Assembly (NCBI GenBank): GCA_937894775.1
Contig: CALAXC010000172.1
Coordinates: forward strand, 1 to 14,162
Length of the DNA stretch: 14,162 bases
Reading direction: 5' to 3'
Origin: an uncultured Clostridia bacterium
GTDB taxonomy: Bacteria > Bacillota > Clostridia > Oscillospirales > CAG-272
Under the pieces are notes generated by a model. It saw only the letters and a program-made list of their open reading frames with translations, was not told where the DNA came from and did no database searches. Made by a program: the position numbers and the translations under genes. Of this stretch, positions 1 to 6,578 are shown piece by piece. Numbering within the stretch: position 1 is the stretch's first letter; each line of letters opens with the position of its first letter.

Positions 1-223
1 CACCTCCGGTGCACCAGTTGTTCTGCCAAGGGCATAGCTGGGTAGCCGCGTGCGGATGTGATAAACGCTGAAGGCATCTAAGCGTGAAGCACACCTCAAG
101 ATTAGATATCCCTCCAACTTTAAGTTGGTAAGGTCACTTGCAGACTACAAGTTTGATAGGTCGGAGGTGTACGCACAGTAATGTGTTTAGCTGACCGATA
201 CTAATAGACCGAGGGCTTGAACT
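1..223 (+). rRNA. rrl: 23S ribosomal RNA, 3' end (partial)
   Basis: This is the 3'-terminal part of a large-subunit rRNA gene that begins left of the window. It shows the conserved domain VI stretch with ACCAGTTGTTCTGCCAAGGG near position 13, GGTAGC and GATAAACGCTGAAGGCATCTAAG around 50-83, and the terminal signature TGACCGATACTAATAGACCG at about 193-212 followed by AGGGCTTGAAC. In Firmicutes the mature 3' end lies just after this point, so the end is placed near 223 with a few bases of uncertainty. The bases that follow (CTTGAAC then GTTCAAG, about 216-235) can form a short processing hairpin. No 5S or tRNA gene follows. Confidence 0.97.
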
Positions 224-314
224 TTTTGGTTCAAGAACGATTTTAATTACTTGGGTTTTGTTTCTACTTTCAATAAATCTTTGTTCGGTTTTCTGTGAAC
301 GTATATTTTTTCCG

Positions 315-348
315 GGAGCAATTTCTATTGTTCCTTTTTTTGTTTTTT
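315..348 (+). terminator. Rho-independent terminator of the rRNA operon
   Basis: The arms GGAGCAAT (315-322) and ATTGTTCC (327-334) form an 8-bp stem with one G-U pair and a TTCT loop. They are followed at once by a T-rich run (335-348, interrupted by one G). It lies about 90 bp after the 23S end and about 30 bp before the HAD gene, which fits termination of rRNA transcription here. No convincing separate promoter for the next gene was found between this terminator and its ribosome site, so the HAD gene may depend partly on read-through. Confidence 0.75.
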
Positions 349-380
349 ACTGCATAAATATTTATGAAAGGAGAAATGTC

Positions 381-1106
381 ATGGGCGCTGAGAAAAAAAT
401 AGACGCAGTATTGTTTGATCTTGATGGAACTTTGATTTTTTTAGAACAGAGTTCTTTTTTGTCAGAATATATTAAAAGTATTTCTTCTTTTGTTGCAAAT
501 TATGGATTAGATCCCAAGCGTTTTGTTGATTCTGTTATGTACGGAACTCATTTTATGCTGAATAATGACGGTTCTTTGCTTAACAGTGACATCTTTTGGG
601 AAAAATTTTTTGAATATTACGGAGAAAGAGAAAAATCTGAAGAGATAATTAAAATTTCCGATGAGTATTATGTAACTAAATTTAAAGAGCTTAAAGATTT
701 TACGCGTTATAATGCAAACGCCAAAACTGCTGTAGAGTTGGCCCACAGAAACGGAAGAAAGGTTGTACTTGCGACAAATCCCGTTTTTCCAATGACTGCA
801 CAGCTTGAGCGATTGAGCTGGGCGGGACTTTCGCAAGATGATTTCGACTTGGTAACGTCTTATGAAAATTCAAGCTATTGCAAACCTGATCCCGATTATT
901 ATTTTGAAATATGCAAAAAGATCGGCATCGCTCCTCAAAATACTTTAATGGTAGGAAATGATGAACGTGAAGATATGAAAGCTGCTACCGAAGCTGGACT
1001 TATGGGGTATCTTTCTACCGACTGCAGAATAATGGCTAAGGACTTTTATTGGACAGGTCAAAGGGGAACTTTTGAGCAGGTTTTACACGTTTTGGAAATA
1101 ATATGA
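381..1106 (+). CDS. HAD-superfamily phosphatase/hydrolase
   Basis: This 241-residue protein is a haloacid-dehalogenase fold hydrolase, probably a cytosolic phosphatase or phosphoglycolate-phosphatase-like enzyme. Motif I is LFDLDGTL (residues 11-18, nucleophile Asp13 and acid/base Asp15). Motif II is the Thr in VVLATNP (Thr132). Motif III Lys is in YCKPDPDYY (Lys168). Motif IV is VGNDEREDM (Asp194 and Asp198, Mg2+ ligands). The helical cap sits between motifs I and II (about residues 25-115). The start at 381 is chosen because AAAGGAG lies 10 bp upstream and the protein then opens just before motif I; the frame is open further upstream, but that part would encode an unlikely hydrophobic tail running through the terminator. 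The substrate cannot be read from sequence. It is flanked by terminators and looks monocistronic. Confidence 0.9.
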   Translation: MGAEKKIDAVLFDLDGTLIFLEQSSFLSEYIKSISSFVANYGLDPKRFVDSVMYGTHFMLNNDGSLLNSDIFWEKFFEYYGEREKSEEIIKISDEYYVTKFKELKDFTRYNANAKTAVELAHRNGRKVVLATNPVFPMTAQLERLSWAGLSQDDFDLVTSYENSSYCKPDPDYYFEICKKIGIAPQNTLMVGNDEREDMKAATEAGLMGYLSTDCRIMAKDFYWTGQRGTFEQVLHVLEII

Positions 1107-1114
1107 TCAATATG

Positions 1115-1157
1115 GGTGACAGATTTGTATAAAAGCAAATATGTCACCATTTATTTT
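1115..1157 (+). terminator. Terminator after the HAD phosphatase gene
   Basis: GGTGACA (1115-1121) pairs with TGTCACC (1142-1148). After a single mismatch, ATTTG (1123-1127) pairs with CAAAT (1136-1140), leaving an 8-nt loop. The tail ATTTATTTT is T-rich but not a pure T run. Position 9 bp after the stop codon fits intrinsic termination. Confidence 0.7.
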
Positions 1158-1383
1158 AAGGGGCTGTCTCATTAAGCGCAGAACAAAATTACACGAATTA
1201 AAATCATAAATTAATACCGCTTTATTATCAAAAAAGTGATAGTAAAGCGGTATTTTTAGGTAGAAATTTTTACAAATTTCAATTTTTTATGTAATTTTTA
1301 GTCGCGTTTTCGCTCTCTGTCGTACCTTTGTACGCCGACGAGAACGAAAACACACCTTCTGCATCTAAATGAGACAGCCCCTT
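1158..1383. repeat. 226-bp element with 16-nt terminal inverted repeats (MITE-like)
   Basis: The left end AAGGGGCTGTCTCATT (1158-1173) is repeated exactly in inverted form at the right end (1368-1383). The interior codes for nothing and holds two further hairpins: a strong one at 1213-1254 and an imperfect one at about 1306-1351, whose arms begin GTTTTCG and end CGAAAAC. No clear target-site duplication was identified because both flanks are T-rich. The nested hairpins and matching ends suggest a non-autonomous repeat that also works as a terminator block. A short hairpin with the same GGCTGTCTCA end sits after metA. Whether it is multicopy needs the rest of the genome. Confidence 0.65.
1213..1257 (+). 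terminator. Strong hairpin terminator inside the repeat element
   Basis: TACCGCTTTA (1215-1224) pairs perfectly with TAAAGCGGTA (1243-1252). The helix continues through TTATCA (1225-1230) and TGATAG (1237-1242) with one G-U pair, and the loop is AAAAAAG-like. A T run follows at 1253-1257. This isolates the downstream cassette from upstream transcription. Confidence 0.7.
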
Positions 1384-1410
1384 TTTCTTTTTTATTTGTT
1401 TTTATAACAT

Positions 1411-1432
1411 TTCAGCAACAATTCATCAACAA
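1411..1432 (+). promoter_or_regulatory. Tandem 11-bp direct repeats, candidate response-regulator operator
   Basis: TTCAGCAACAA (1411-1421) is followed without a gap by TTCATCAACAA (1422-1432), which differs at one base. A degenerate third copy begins TTCAAAAAC at 1435. Direct repeats phased at 11 bp are the usual binding architecture of OmpR/PhoB-family regulators (family knowledge), and a regulator of that family is encoded downstream at 5907. The repeats lie about 106 bp before the first gene of the cassette and upstream of an A/T-rich -10-like sequence at 1455-1462. Binding itself is inference. Confidence 0.45.
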
Positions 1433-1449
1433 AATTCAAAAACCGTCAT

Positions 1450-1466
1450 TGTAATATATTATTACA
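1450..1466. promoter_or_regulatory. 17-bp palindrome overlapping a possible -10 region
   Basis: TGTAATATATTATTACA consists of perfect 7-bp arms, TGTAATA and TATTACA, around a 3-bp centre. It contains -10-like hexamers (TATATT at 1455, TATTAT at 1457) and lies just after the tandem repeats. It could be a dimeric repressor site or simply an AT-rich promoter core. No matching regulator gene of a dimeric-palindrome type lies in the window. Confidence 0.35.
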
Positions 1467-1489
1467 GAGTGAGCGAAAAGGATGATTTT

Positions 1490-1546
1490 ATGTTTGCTCA
1501 TATAAATAAAAAATATTTATTGTTGGAGGAAAAATATAATGAATAG
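1490..1546 (+). CDS. Possible 18-codon leader ORF overlapping the next start
   Basis: ATG at 1490 follows AAAAGGATG at a plausible ribosome-site spacing and opens an 18-residue frame (MFAHINKKYLLLEEKYNE). The frame runs through the next gene's ribosome site and stops at 1546, overlapping the start at 1539. This would permit translational coupling. It may equally be chance, since a short frame of this size is expected often in AT-rich DNA. Confidence 0.2.
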   Translation: MFAHINKKYLLLEEKYNE

Positions 1547-1904
1547 AAATGGTCAACAGTTTATGATTCAAAAAATTCGCACGCAATATATGGAAAAGGA
1601 GTCAACAGAGATAGACAGATTGCGTAAGCTTGATTTGAAGGTAAAGCGTCCCGCGAAAGTATTTGCATACATCTTTGGAAGCATTTCCTCCGTCATTATG
1701 GGAGCAGGAATGAGCCTTGTTATGACCGACATCGGCGGAGTTATCGGCATCACCAGCGCACTTGTTCCCGGAATTGCAATCGGTGTTGTAGGGCTTGGTA
1801 TGGCGCTTCTCACCTATCCGATGTATAAGGGCATTCTGAATTCACGCAAGAAGAAGTACGGCGCTGAAATTCTTGAACTCAGTGAAAAAATAATGAATAA
1901 TTGA
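1539..1904 (+). CDS. Small two-TM membrane protein (paralogue of the 8533 gene)
   Basis: This 121-residue protein has a charged N-terminal helix (1-38) containing the motif LRKLDLKVKRPAKVFAYIFG, a first membrane span at about 40-63, a short loop MTDIGG, a second span at about 76-95, and a basic C-terminal tail (NSRKKKYGAE). Its function is unknown to me. From memory, relatives in Clostridia are sometimes labelled dihydropteridine reductase, but nothing here supports an oxidoreductase: there is no nucleotide-binding motif and half the protein is membrane. The start at 1539 has TTGGAGGA about 8 bp upstream. It is the first gene of the transporter cassette, 21 bp before the next gene, and has a clear paralogue as the last gene of the cassette. 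Confidence 0.85.
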   Translation: MNRNGQQFMIQKIRTQYMEKESTEIDRLRKLDLKVKRPAKVFAYIFGSISSVIMGAGMSLVMTDIGGVIGITSALVPGIAIGVVGLGMALLTYPMYKGILNSRKKKYGAEILELSEKIMNN

Positions 1905-1925
1905 ATAATTTTAAGGAGATTAAAA

Positions 1926-2234
1926 ATGGGAGTAAAAAGTTTTTTCAAAAAGTCATTTGATGATATGAAGGAAAGCGCAAAGGCGCAGCATGAGGTGGAT
2001 AAGGCTGAATTTGAGGCAGTTAAAGCAGAATCAAAGGCAAATTTTGAGGAGAACAGAGGACACAATACTTATGCAAAAGCTAAGGCTGATGCAAAAAAAT
2101 CTTGGGATGATGCTCATATGAGTCCTTCTGAGAGAAGTGCTAAAATGCAGGAAGAACGCGAAGCAAAAATCGCTGCAGCAAAGGCAAGAACCGAAGCTGC
2201 AAACGTTCGTTACGACGAAGTAAAGAAAAAATAA
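1926..2234 (+). CDS. Highly charged helical small protein
   Basis: The 102 residues are almost entirely Ala, Lys, Glu, Asp and Ser, with no membrane segment and no signal peptide. It starts with a possible amphipathic, membrane-touching helix (MGVKSFFKKSFDDMKES), then repeated alanine/charge helices such as KAQHEVDKAEFEAVKAESKA and EEREAKIAAAKARTEAA, predicting long helix or coiled coil. The ribosome site AAGGAGA lies 9 bp before the ATG. It is encoded right after the two-TM protein, in the same apparent transcript. I do not recognise a named family. A scaffold or accessory role at the membrane is only a guess from composition and context. Confidence 0.8.
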   Translation: MGVKSFFKKSFDDMKESAKAQHEVDKAEFEAVKAESKANFEENRGHNTYAKAKADAKKSWDDAHMSPSERSAKMQEEREAKIAAAKARTEAANVRYDEVKKK

Positions 2235-2250
2235 AAAGAAATACAGCATT

Positions 2251-2276
2251 AGCGAGGCGGATAAATACGGCTCGCT
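2251..2276 (+). other. Intercistronic hairpin before the first ABC ATPase
   Basis: AGCGAG (2251-2256) and CTCGCT (2271-2276) pair, with an additional inner CG/CG step around an ATAAATA loop. No T run follows, so it is not a standard terminator. It may stabilise or process the transcript between the small genes and the transporter genes. Confidence 0.4.
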
Positions 2277-2302
2277 TGTGTTGCGTTTATAAAGGAGTAA
2301 AA

Positions 2303-3208
2303 ATGAACGCTATTGAAATTAGAAATCTTTCAAAAAGCTTTCGCGGAATGTATGCGGTCGATCATTTGAATATGACTGTTCCGCAGGGAGCTATATACGG
2401 ATTTATCGGTGAAAACGGAAGCGGAAAATCTACTACGGAAAAGCTTATTTGTGGGCATCTTGTTCCCGATGGCGGTGAGATAAAGCTGTTTGGCAAGGAT
2501 TTTCGTGATGCGGGAGTACGTGTAAGAGTTGGAGCACTGATAGAGAATGCGGGCTGTTTCCCCCATTCAAGTGTATATCAAAATCTTAAAATGCAGTGCA
2601 TCAACCTTGGTATTGAAAATTCCGATGAGGAAATTCGCCGTGTCCTTGAGATCGTGCGTATGGAAGATAACGCAAACATCAAATTTAAAAGCTGTTCTCT
2701 CGGTATGAAACAGCGCATCGGTATTGCTATGGCTCTTCTTGGCGATCCTGCGCTTCTTATTCTTGACGAACCGATCAACGGTCTTGATACCGACGGTATG
2801 AGAATTATGCGAGAAATTCTTGTCGATATTACAAAAACGTACGGGTGTACAGTTCTTATTTCATCTCATTTACTTGGTGAGCTTGAAAAGATAGCAACGC
2901 ATTACGGTATTATCCGTCAGGGAAGAATGATAATGGAAATGAGTGCCGAAGAAATGGATAGCAGAGCGCAGATGTTTGTTTCGCTTAAAACAGCAGATAT
3001 GAACGGCGCATATTCTGTTCTTAAAAAGAAATATTCCGATGTGAGAAACGAGGACGGTTATATCCGTATTTATGATGTTGATGACGTTGAAGAAATTGTG
3101 TCATATCTGATCGAAAACGCTCATATTGTCAGCGAGATCAAGAAAAACAAAGTCGGTCTTGAGGAATATTATATCGAGTTGATGTCAAAGCAGGGAGGTA
3201 AGAAATAA
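2303..3208 (+). CDS. ABC transporter ATPase 1, BcrA/LanF-like
   Basis: This 301-residue cytosolic nucleotide-binding subunit would power export or detoxification through the permease encoded next. It has Walker A GENGSGKST (36-44), signature CSLGMKQR (131-138, a variant of LSGGQ), Walker B LLILDEP (151-157) and switch His189 in SSHL. The usual Q-loop Gln is Glu81 in ALIENAGCFP, as in the E loop known from lantibiotic-immunity LanF and bacitracin BcrA-type ATPases. A C-terminal extension (about 215-301) ends in GLEEYYIELM, common in this family. The start at 2303 is set by AAAGGAG 5 bp upstream; a TTG further upstream has no such site. Its stop overlaps the permease start by one base (TAATG). 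It is closely similar along its whole length to the ATPase at 4057. The substrate is unknown. Confidence 0.93.
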   Translation: MNAIEIRNLSKSFRGMYAVDHLNMTVPQGAIYGFIGENGSGKSTTEKLICGHLVPDGGEIKLFGKDFRDAGVRVRVGALIENAGCFPHSSVYQNLKMQCINLGIENSDEEIRRVLEIVRMEDNANIKFKSCSLGMKQRIGIAMALLGDPALLILDEPINGLDTDGMRIMREILVDITKTYGCTVLISSHLLGELEKIATHYGIIRQGRMIMEMSAEEMDSRAQMFVSLKTADMNGAYSVLKKKYSDVRNEDGYIRIYDVDDVEEIVSYLIENAHIVSEIKKNKVGLEEYYIELMSKQGGKK

Positions 3209-4041
3209 TGACAAAAGAAATTAAATTTGAAGCTCCGAGCTTTATTCAAAGAATCAAAGGTATGCTTGGAGTGGATTTTTACAGACTCTTCCATACACCT
3301 CTTTTTTATATTTTTCTTGCTATTGCTGCTATCATTCCCGCGATGGTTTCAGGAATGACTACAATGACAGATCCTAACGGTCAAACAATAGAACTTTACA
3401 CAAACGCTTGGCAGATCATTGCCGCAGAGGATTCTCTTTACGTTATAAGAGGGATCGCAGACTATGCCAATATGAATATGGTGTTTATATTCGGCGGGAT
3501 TATGGTTTCGATCTTCATCGGACACGATTACAAAAGCGGATATGTAAAGCAGCTTTTTACAACTCATTCAAAAAAGCAGGATTATATGATATCAAAGTCT
3601 TTGACTTGTGCTTTTGCTATGGCATGTATGTGTATAACTTACCTGATCGGAGGTATTGCGGGCGGTTTGTTTGCGGGTTATGATTGGAGTGTTGATATTG
3701 GCGCTTTGATATGTGCGATCGTCGGAAAAATAATTATGTCGCTTGGATGGGCAAGTCTTTTCACGTTCCTTAATATTATTTTCAGAAGATATTTCGGCAT
3801 ATCGGTAGCTTCCTCGTTTTTCTTTGGTACGGGTATTCTTATTATAGGTGCGGCGGCTATTATCGAGGCTCTTAATTTGCCTACCTTTGTTCTTAATTTC
3901 TTCCTTTACGGTTCGTCGGTCAATGCTTGCTTGACAAGTAATGCTTTAACGGTAGTTATTTGTTTGCTGGTGTCAGCTTTCTGGACGGTTATTTATAATC
4001 TTCTCGGAACACATATTCTGAATAAGAGTGATGTTTATTAA
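3208..4041 (+). CDS. ABC-2 type permease 1
   Basis: This 277-residue membrane subunit is the partner of ATPase 1. Six predicted spans lie at about 31-50, 91-106, 131-156, 163-191, 198-222 and 246-269, the usual ABC-2/BcrB-like fold. The sizeable extracellular loop between spans 1 and 2 (about 51-90) and the cytosolic segment GHDYKSGYVKQLF (105-117) after span 2 match this class, where the second feature likely contacts the ATPase. The ATG overlaps the ATPase stop, so the two are translationally coupled; AGGGAGG lies about 9 bp before the start. It is homologous to the permease at 4956 but more diverged than the two ATPases are from each other. Confidence 0.9.
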   Translation: MTKEIKFEAPSFIQRIKGMLGVDFYRLFHTPLFYIFLAIAAIIPAMVSGMTTMTDPNGQTIELYTNAWQIIAAEDSLYVIRGIADYANMNMVFIFGGIMVSIFIGHDYKSGYVKQLFTTHSKKQDYMISKSLTCAFAMACMCITYLIGGIAGGLFAGYDWSVDIGALICAIVGKIIMSLGWASLFTFLNIIFRRYFGISVASSFFFGTGILIIGAAAIIEALNLPTFVLNFFLYGSSVNACLTSNALTVVICLLVSAFWTVIYNLLGTHILNKSDVY

Positions 4042-4056
4042 TTGGAGGTTTAAAGT

Positions 4057-4956
4057 ATGAATGCAATAGAAATAAAAAAATTAACGAAAAACTTTGGACC
4101 TAAGCAGGCGTTAAACGGACTTGATATGACTGTTCCCGAAGGTGCAATATACGGCTTTATAGGAGAAAACGGAAGTGGAAAATCGACTACCGAAAAAATT
4201 ATATGCGGCTTAATACGCCAAAGCGGCGGAACCGTTAAGCTGTACGGTAAGCCTCATACCGACGTAGACGTTCGTGCAGAAATGGGCGTTTTGATCGAAG
4301 CTCCGGGGTGCTTTCCTTCATTGTCGGTTTGGAATAATATGATGATTCAAGCGGCAAATCTTGGGATAAAAAACGCTGAGCAAGAGGTCATAAAGGTTTT
4401 GAAAACCGTTCGTATGGAAGGTGCAGCGGGAAATAAGTATAAAAATTGCTCACTTGGTATGAAACAGCGTATCGGTATTGCGATGGCATTACTCGGTGAA
4501 CCAAAGCTTCTTGTTCTTGACGAGCCTATCAACGGTCTTGACGCAGACGGTATGAGAATTATGCGTGAGGTGTTGACCGACATTACAAAGGCGGGAGCAA
4601 CGGTGATTATTTCTTCTCACGTACTCGGCGAGCTTGAAAAAATAGCTACTCATTACGGTATTATCAAGGGTGGACGGATGATTGCCGAAATGACAGCGGA
4701 TGAACTTGAAGCGAGTTGTCGCACTTATATTGCTTTAAAGGTAAAGGATATGAGCCGAGCAAAATTTATAATTGGTTCGGCGTTTTCGCGTATAGAGGAA
4801 GATGAAGCAGGATATATTCGTGTTTATGACGGGATCAAGCCTGAGGACGTTGTAAAGCTTCTTTATGATAAGGGGATAGTCATTAATGAAATAAAGACTG
4901 ATAAGATAGGTCTTGAGGAATATTATATTGATCTGATGAAGGAGGTGAGAAGATAA
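4057..4956 (+). CDS. ABC transporter ATPase 2, BcrA/LanF-like
   Basis: This 299-residue paralogue of ATPase 1 begins with the same MNAIEI and has almost unbroken alignment to it. Walker A is GENGSGKST (36-44), signature CSLGMKQR (131-138), Walker B LLVLDEP (151-157) and switch His188. Glu81 again replaces the Q-loop Gln, in VLIEAPGCFP, which is closer to the classic LanF/BcrA form than in ATPase 1. The tail ends GLEEYYIDLM. The ribosome site TTGGAGG lies about 8 bp before the start, 15 bp after the permease 1 stop. The second half of a tandem duplication is the simplest reading. The two ATPases could serve separate permease pairs or form a heterodimer. Confidence 0.93.
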   Translation: MNAIEIKKLTKNFGPKQALNGLDMTVPEGAIYGFIGENGSGKSTTEKIICGLIRQSGGTVKLYGKPHTDVDVRAEMGVLIEAPGCFPSLSVWNNMMIQAANLGIKNAEQEVIKVLKTVRMEGAAGNKYKNCSLGMKQRIGIAMALLGEPKLLVLDEPINGLDADGMRIMREVLTDITKAGATVIISSHVLGELEKIATHYGIIKGGRMIAEMTADELEASCRTYIALKVKDMSRAKFIIGSAFSRIEEDEAGYIRVYDGIKPEDVVKLLYDKGIVINEIKTDKIGLEEYYIDLMKEVRR

Positions 4957-5777
4957 TGCGCCACGAGAAAAATACATTCAAAAAGCGTTTTGGCAGTATG
5001 CTTAAAGTTGATTTCAAACGTTTATTTCTTTCACGCACTTTTTATATAATTCTTGTCGCTTGTCTTCTTGCGCCCGTTCTTATTCTTGTTATGACGACGA
5101 TGATGGACGGCAGCGTGTCGGTAAATCCGCAGACGGGTGAGGAAACCGTTATAGAAGGCTTTGATAATGTGTGGCAGATCATTGGAGCTGTCAGCACAAA
5201 TGAGAACACTGAACAAAGTGCCGATGCTATGGCTATGGATATGAGTATTACGAGTATGTGTAATATAAATATGCTCTATTTTGCAATTGCGGCTCTCGTT
5301 TGTATTTTTGTTTCGCAGGATTTCAGAAGCGGATATGCTAAAAATCTTTTTACAGTACGTGCAAAAAAGACCGATTACGTGGCATCTAAGACACTTGTAA
5401 TGACGTTTGGCGCGGCTATGATGATCTTGGCATTTTTTGTAGGCTCGATCATTGGCGGAGCGGTGTCGGGACTGTCCTTTGAAATGGTTGGATTTAACGT
5501 TGCTAATCTTTTGTGGTGCGTTTTGTCTAAAATGACACTTGTTGCGGTATTCGTTCCAATATATCTGATTATGAGCGTTTGCGCAAAGCAGAAGCTCTGG
5601 CTTTCGATCTTGCTGTCATTGATGGTGGGAATGTTTATGTTTATGATGATCCCGATGCTCACCCCTCTTAATGCAACGGCATTGAATGTGATCCTTTGTG
5701 CGGCAGGCGGTATCGGCTTTGGATTTGGTCTTGGGGCTATTAGCAATATAGTGCTTAAAAAGACAAGTCTGGTATAA
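4956..5777 (+). CDS. ABC-2 type permease 2
   Basis: This 273-residue partner of ATPase 2 starts within its stop codon (TAATG) behind a near-perfect AAGGAGGTGAG site. Six spans are predicted at about 29-49, 105-121, 145-170, 180-208, 213-235 and 242-266. The extracellular loop between spans 1 and 2 is longer (about 50-104) and rich in Asp, Glu, Thr and Met, and differs strongly from that of permease 1, while NVWQII (71-76) and the post-span-2 segment SQDFRSGYAKNLF (120-132) are conserved. This points to shared mechanism with different ligand contact. It is the last gene before a 129-bp gap to the regulator gene; only a weak all-A/T hairpin lies in that gap, so read-through is possible. Confidence 0.9.
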   Translation: MRHEKNTFKKRFGSMLKVDFKRLFLSRTFYIILVACLLAPVLILVMTTMMDGSVSVNPQTGEETVIEGFDNVWQIIGAVSTNENTEQSADAMAMDMSITSMCNINMLYFAIAALVCIFVSQDFRSGYAKNLFTVRAKKTDYVASKTLVMTFGAAMMILAFFVGSIIGGAVSGLSFEMVGFNVANLLWCVLSKMTLVAVFVPIYLIMSVCAKQKLWLSILLSLMVGMFMFMMIPMLTPLNATALNVILCAAGGIGFGFGLGAISNIVLKKTSLV

Positions 5778-5855
5778 TATTCTGTAAAATTATAAAAGAA
5801 TGATGTATATTTTTTATAAATAATAAAAAACGCAAACAAAACTTTAACATTTCTG

Positions 5856-5864
5856 TGATATAAT
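5856..5864 (+). promoter_or_regulatory. Extended -10 promoter of the two-component system
   Basis: TGATATAAT gives a consensus TATAAT (5859-5864) with an upstream TG dinucleotide at the extended -10 spacing. No good -35 lies 17 bp upstream, which is normal for extended -10 or activator-dependent promoters. Just upstream, TAACATTTC (5845-5853) also occurs at 1405-1413 at the edge of the tandem repeats before the first cassette gene. Transcription would start about 5871 and feed the regulator gene at 5907. Confidence 0.65.
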
Positions 5865-5906
5865 AGAAACATAAAAGCGAAAAATGCTCCGATGGAGGCT
5901 GAAGAT

Positions 5907-6578
5907 ATGTTTAAAATTTTGGTTGTTGAGGATGACAGAGATCTTAATCGCAGTGTGTGTTCTTTTTTGAACGGCAGCGGATATGAAGCGGTTGGTTGTC
6001 TTGATGCTGAAAGTGCTTATGATGAGATGTATAAGACGACATTTGACTGCATAGTATCGGATATTATGATGCCGAATATAGACGGATTTGAGTTTGCAAA
6101 AACGGTGCGTTCGCTTAATAATGATATTCCGATCCTTTTTATGACTGCGCGTGACGATTTTGCTTCAAAACAGAGAGGATACCGAATAGGTATTGATGAT
6201 TATATGACAAAACCTATCGATCTTGATGAACTTTTTTTGCGTATAGGAGCGCTTCTCCGACGTTCTAAGATAGCTTCAAGCCGTAGGATCGAGATAGGAA
6301 ATTTTGTTATGGATGCAGACGAGCGTTCGGCTACCTTGAACGGCGATGAAATATCTCTTACCGCAAGGGAATTTGACCTTCTTTATAAGCTTTTGTCTTA
6401 TCCGAAAAAGACCTTTACGAGAACACAGCTTATGGACGAGTTCTGGGACGTAGATACTCAAACGAGCACAAGAACGGTTGATGTTTATATGACCAAGCTT
6501 CGCGCAAAGCTTTCGGAATGTGATTCGTTTGAGATACAGACTGTTCACGGTCTTGGATATAAGGCGGTGATCAAGTGA
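5907..6578 (+). CDS. OmpR/PhoB-family response regulator
   Basis: This 223-residue DNA-binding response regulator has an N-terminal receiver domain with acidic pocket Glu8-Asp9-Asp10, phospho-acceptor Asp52 (VSDIMMP), Thr80 and Lys102. A winged-helix domain follows at about 127-222, with LTAREFDLLYKLL and the recognition region RTVDVYMTKLRAKL ending in VHGLGYK. An in-frame ATG lies five codons upstream at 5892, but GGAGG at 5894-5898 sits 8 bp before 5907 and the protein then begins MFKILVVEDD, typical for the family. The stop overlaps the kinase start (GTGA). Its partner is the adjacent kinase. It likely controls the ABC genes upstream and possibly its own promoter, which is inference from context and the 11-bp repeats at 1411. 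Confidence 0.93.
   Translation: MFKILVVEDDRDLNRSVCSFLNGSGYEAVGCLDAESAYDEMYKTTFDCIVSDIMMPNIDGFEFAKTVRSLNNDIPILFMTARDDFASKQRGYRIGIDDYMTKPIDLDELFLRIGALLRRSKIASSRRIEIGNFVMDADERSATLNGDEISLTAREFDLLYKLLSYPKKTFTRTQLMDEFWDVDTQTSTRTVDVYMTKLRAKLSECDSFEIQTVHGLGYKAVIK

Noticed and set aside
258..380. N-terminal extension of the HAD phosphatase starting at 258
   Set aside because: It would translate through the rRNA terminator hairpin; the strong ribosome site and motif I position support 381.
224..380. 5S rRNA or tRNA after the 23S gene
   Set aside because: No conserved 5S core, no cloverleaf or TTCAAATCC-type T arm could be found.
5375..5872. A 165-codon antisense frame over the end of permease 2 and the regulator's upstream region
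   Set aside because: It overlaps a clear permease and its translation is the antisense of membrane spans; no supporting start signal.
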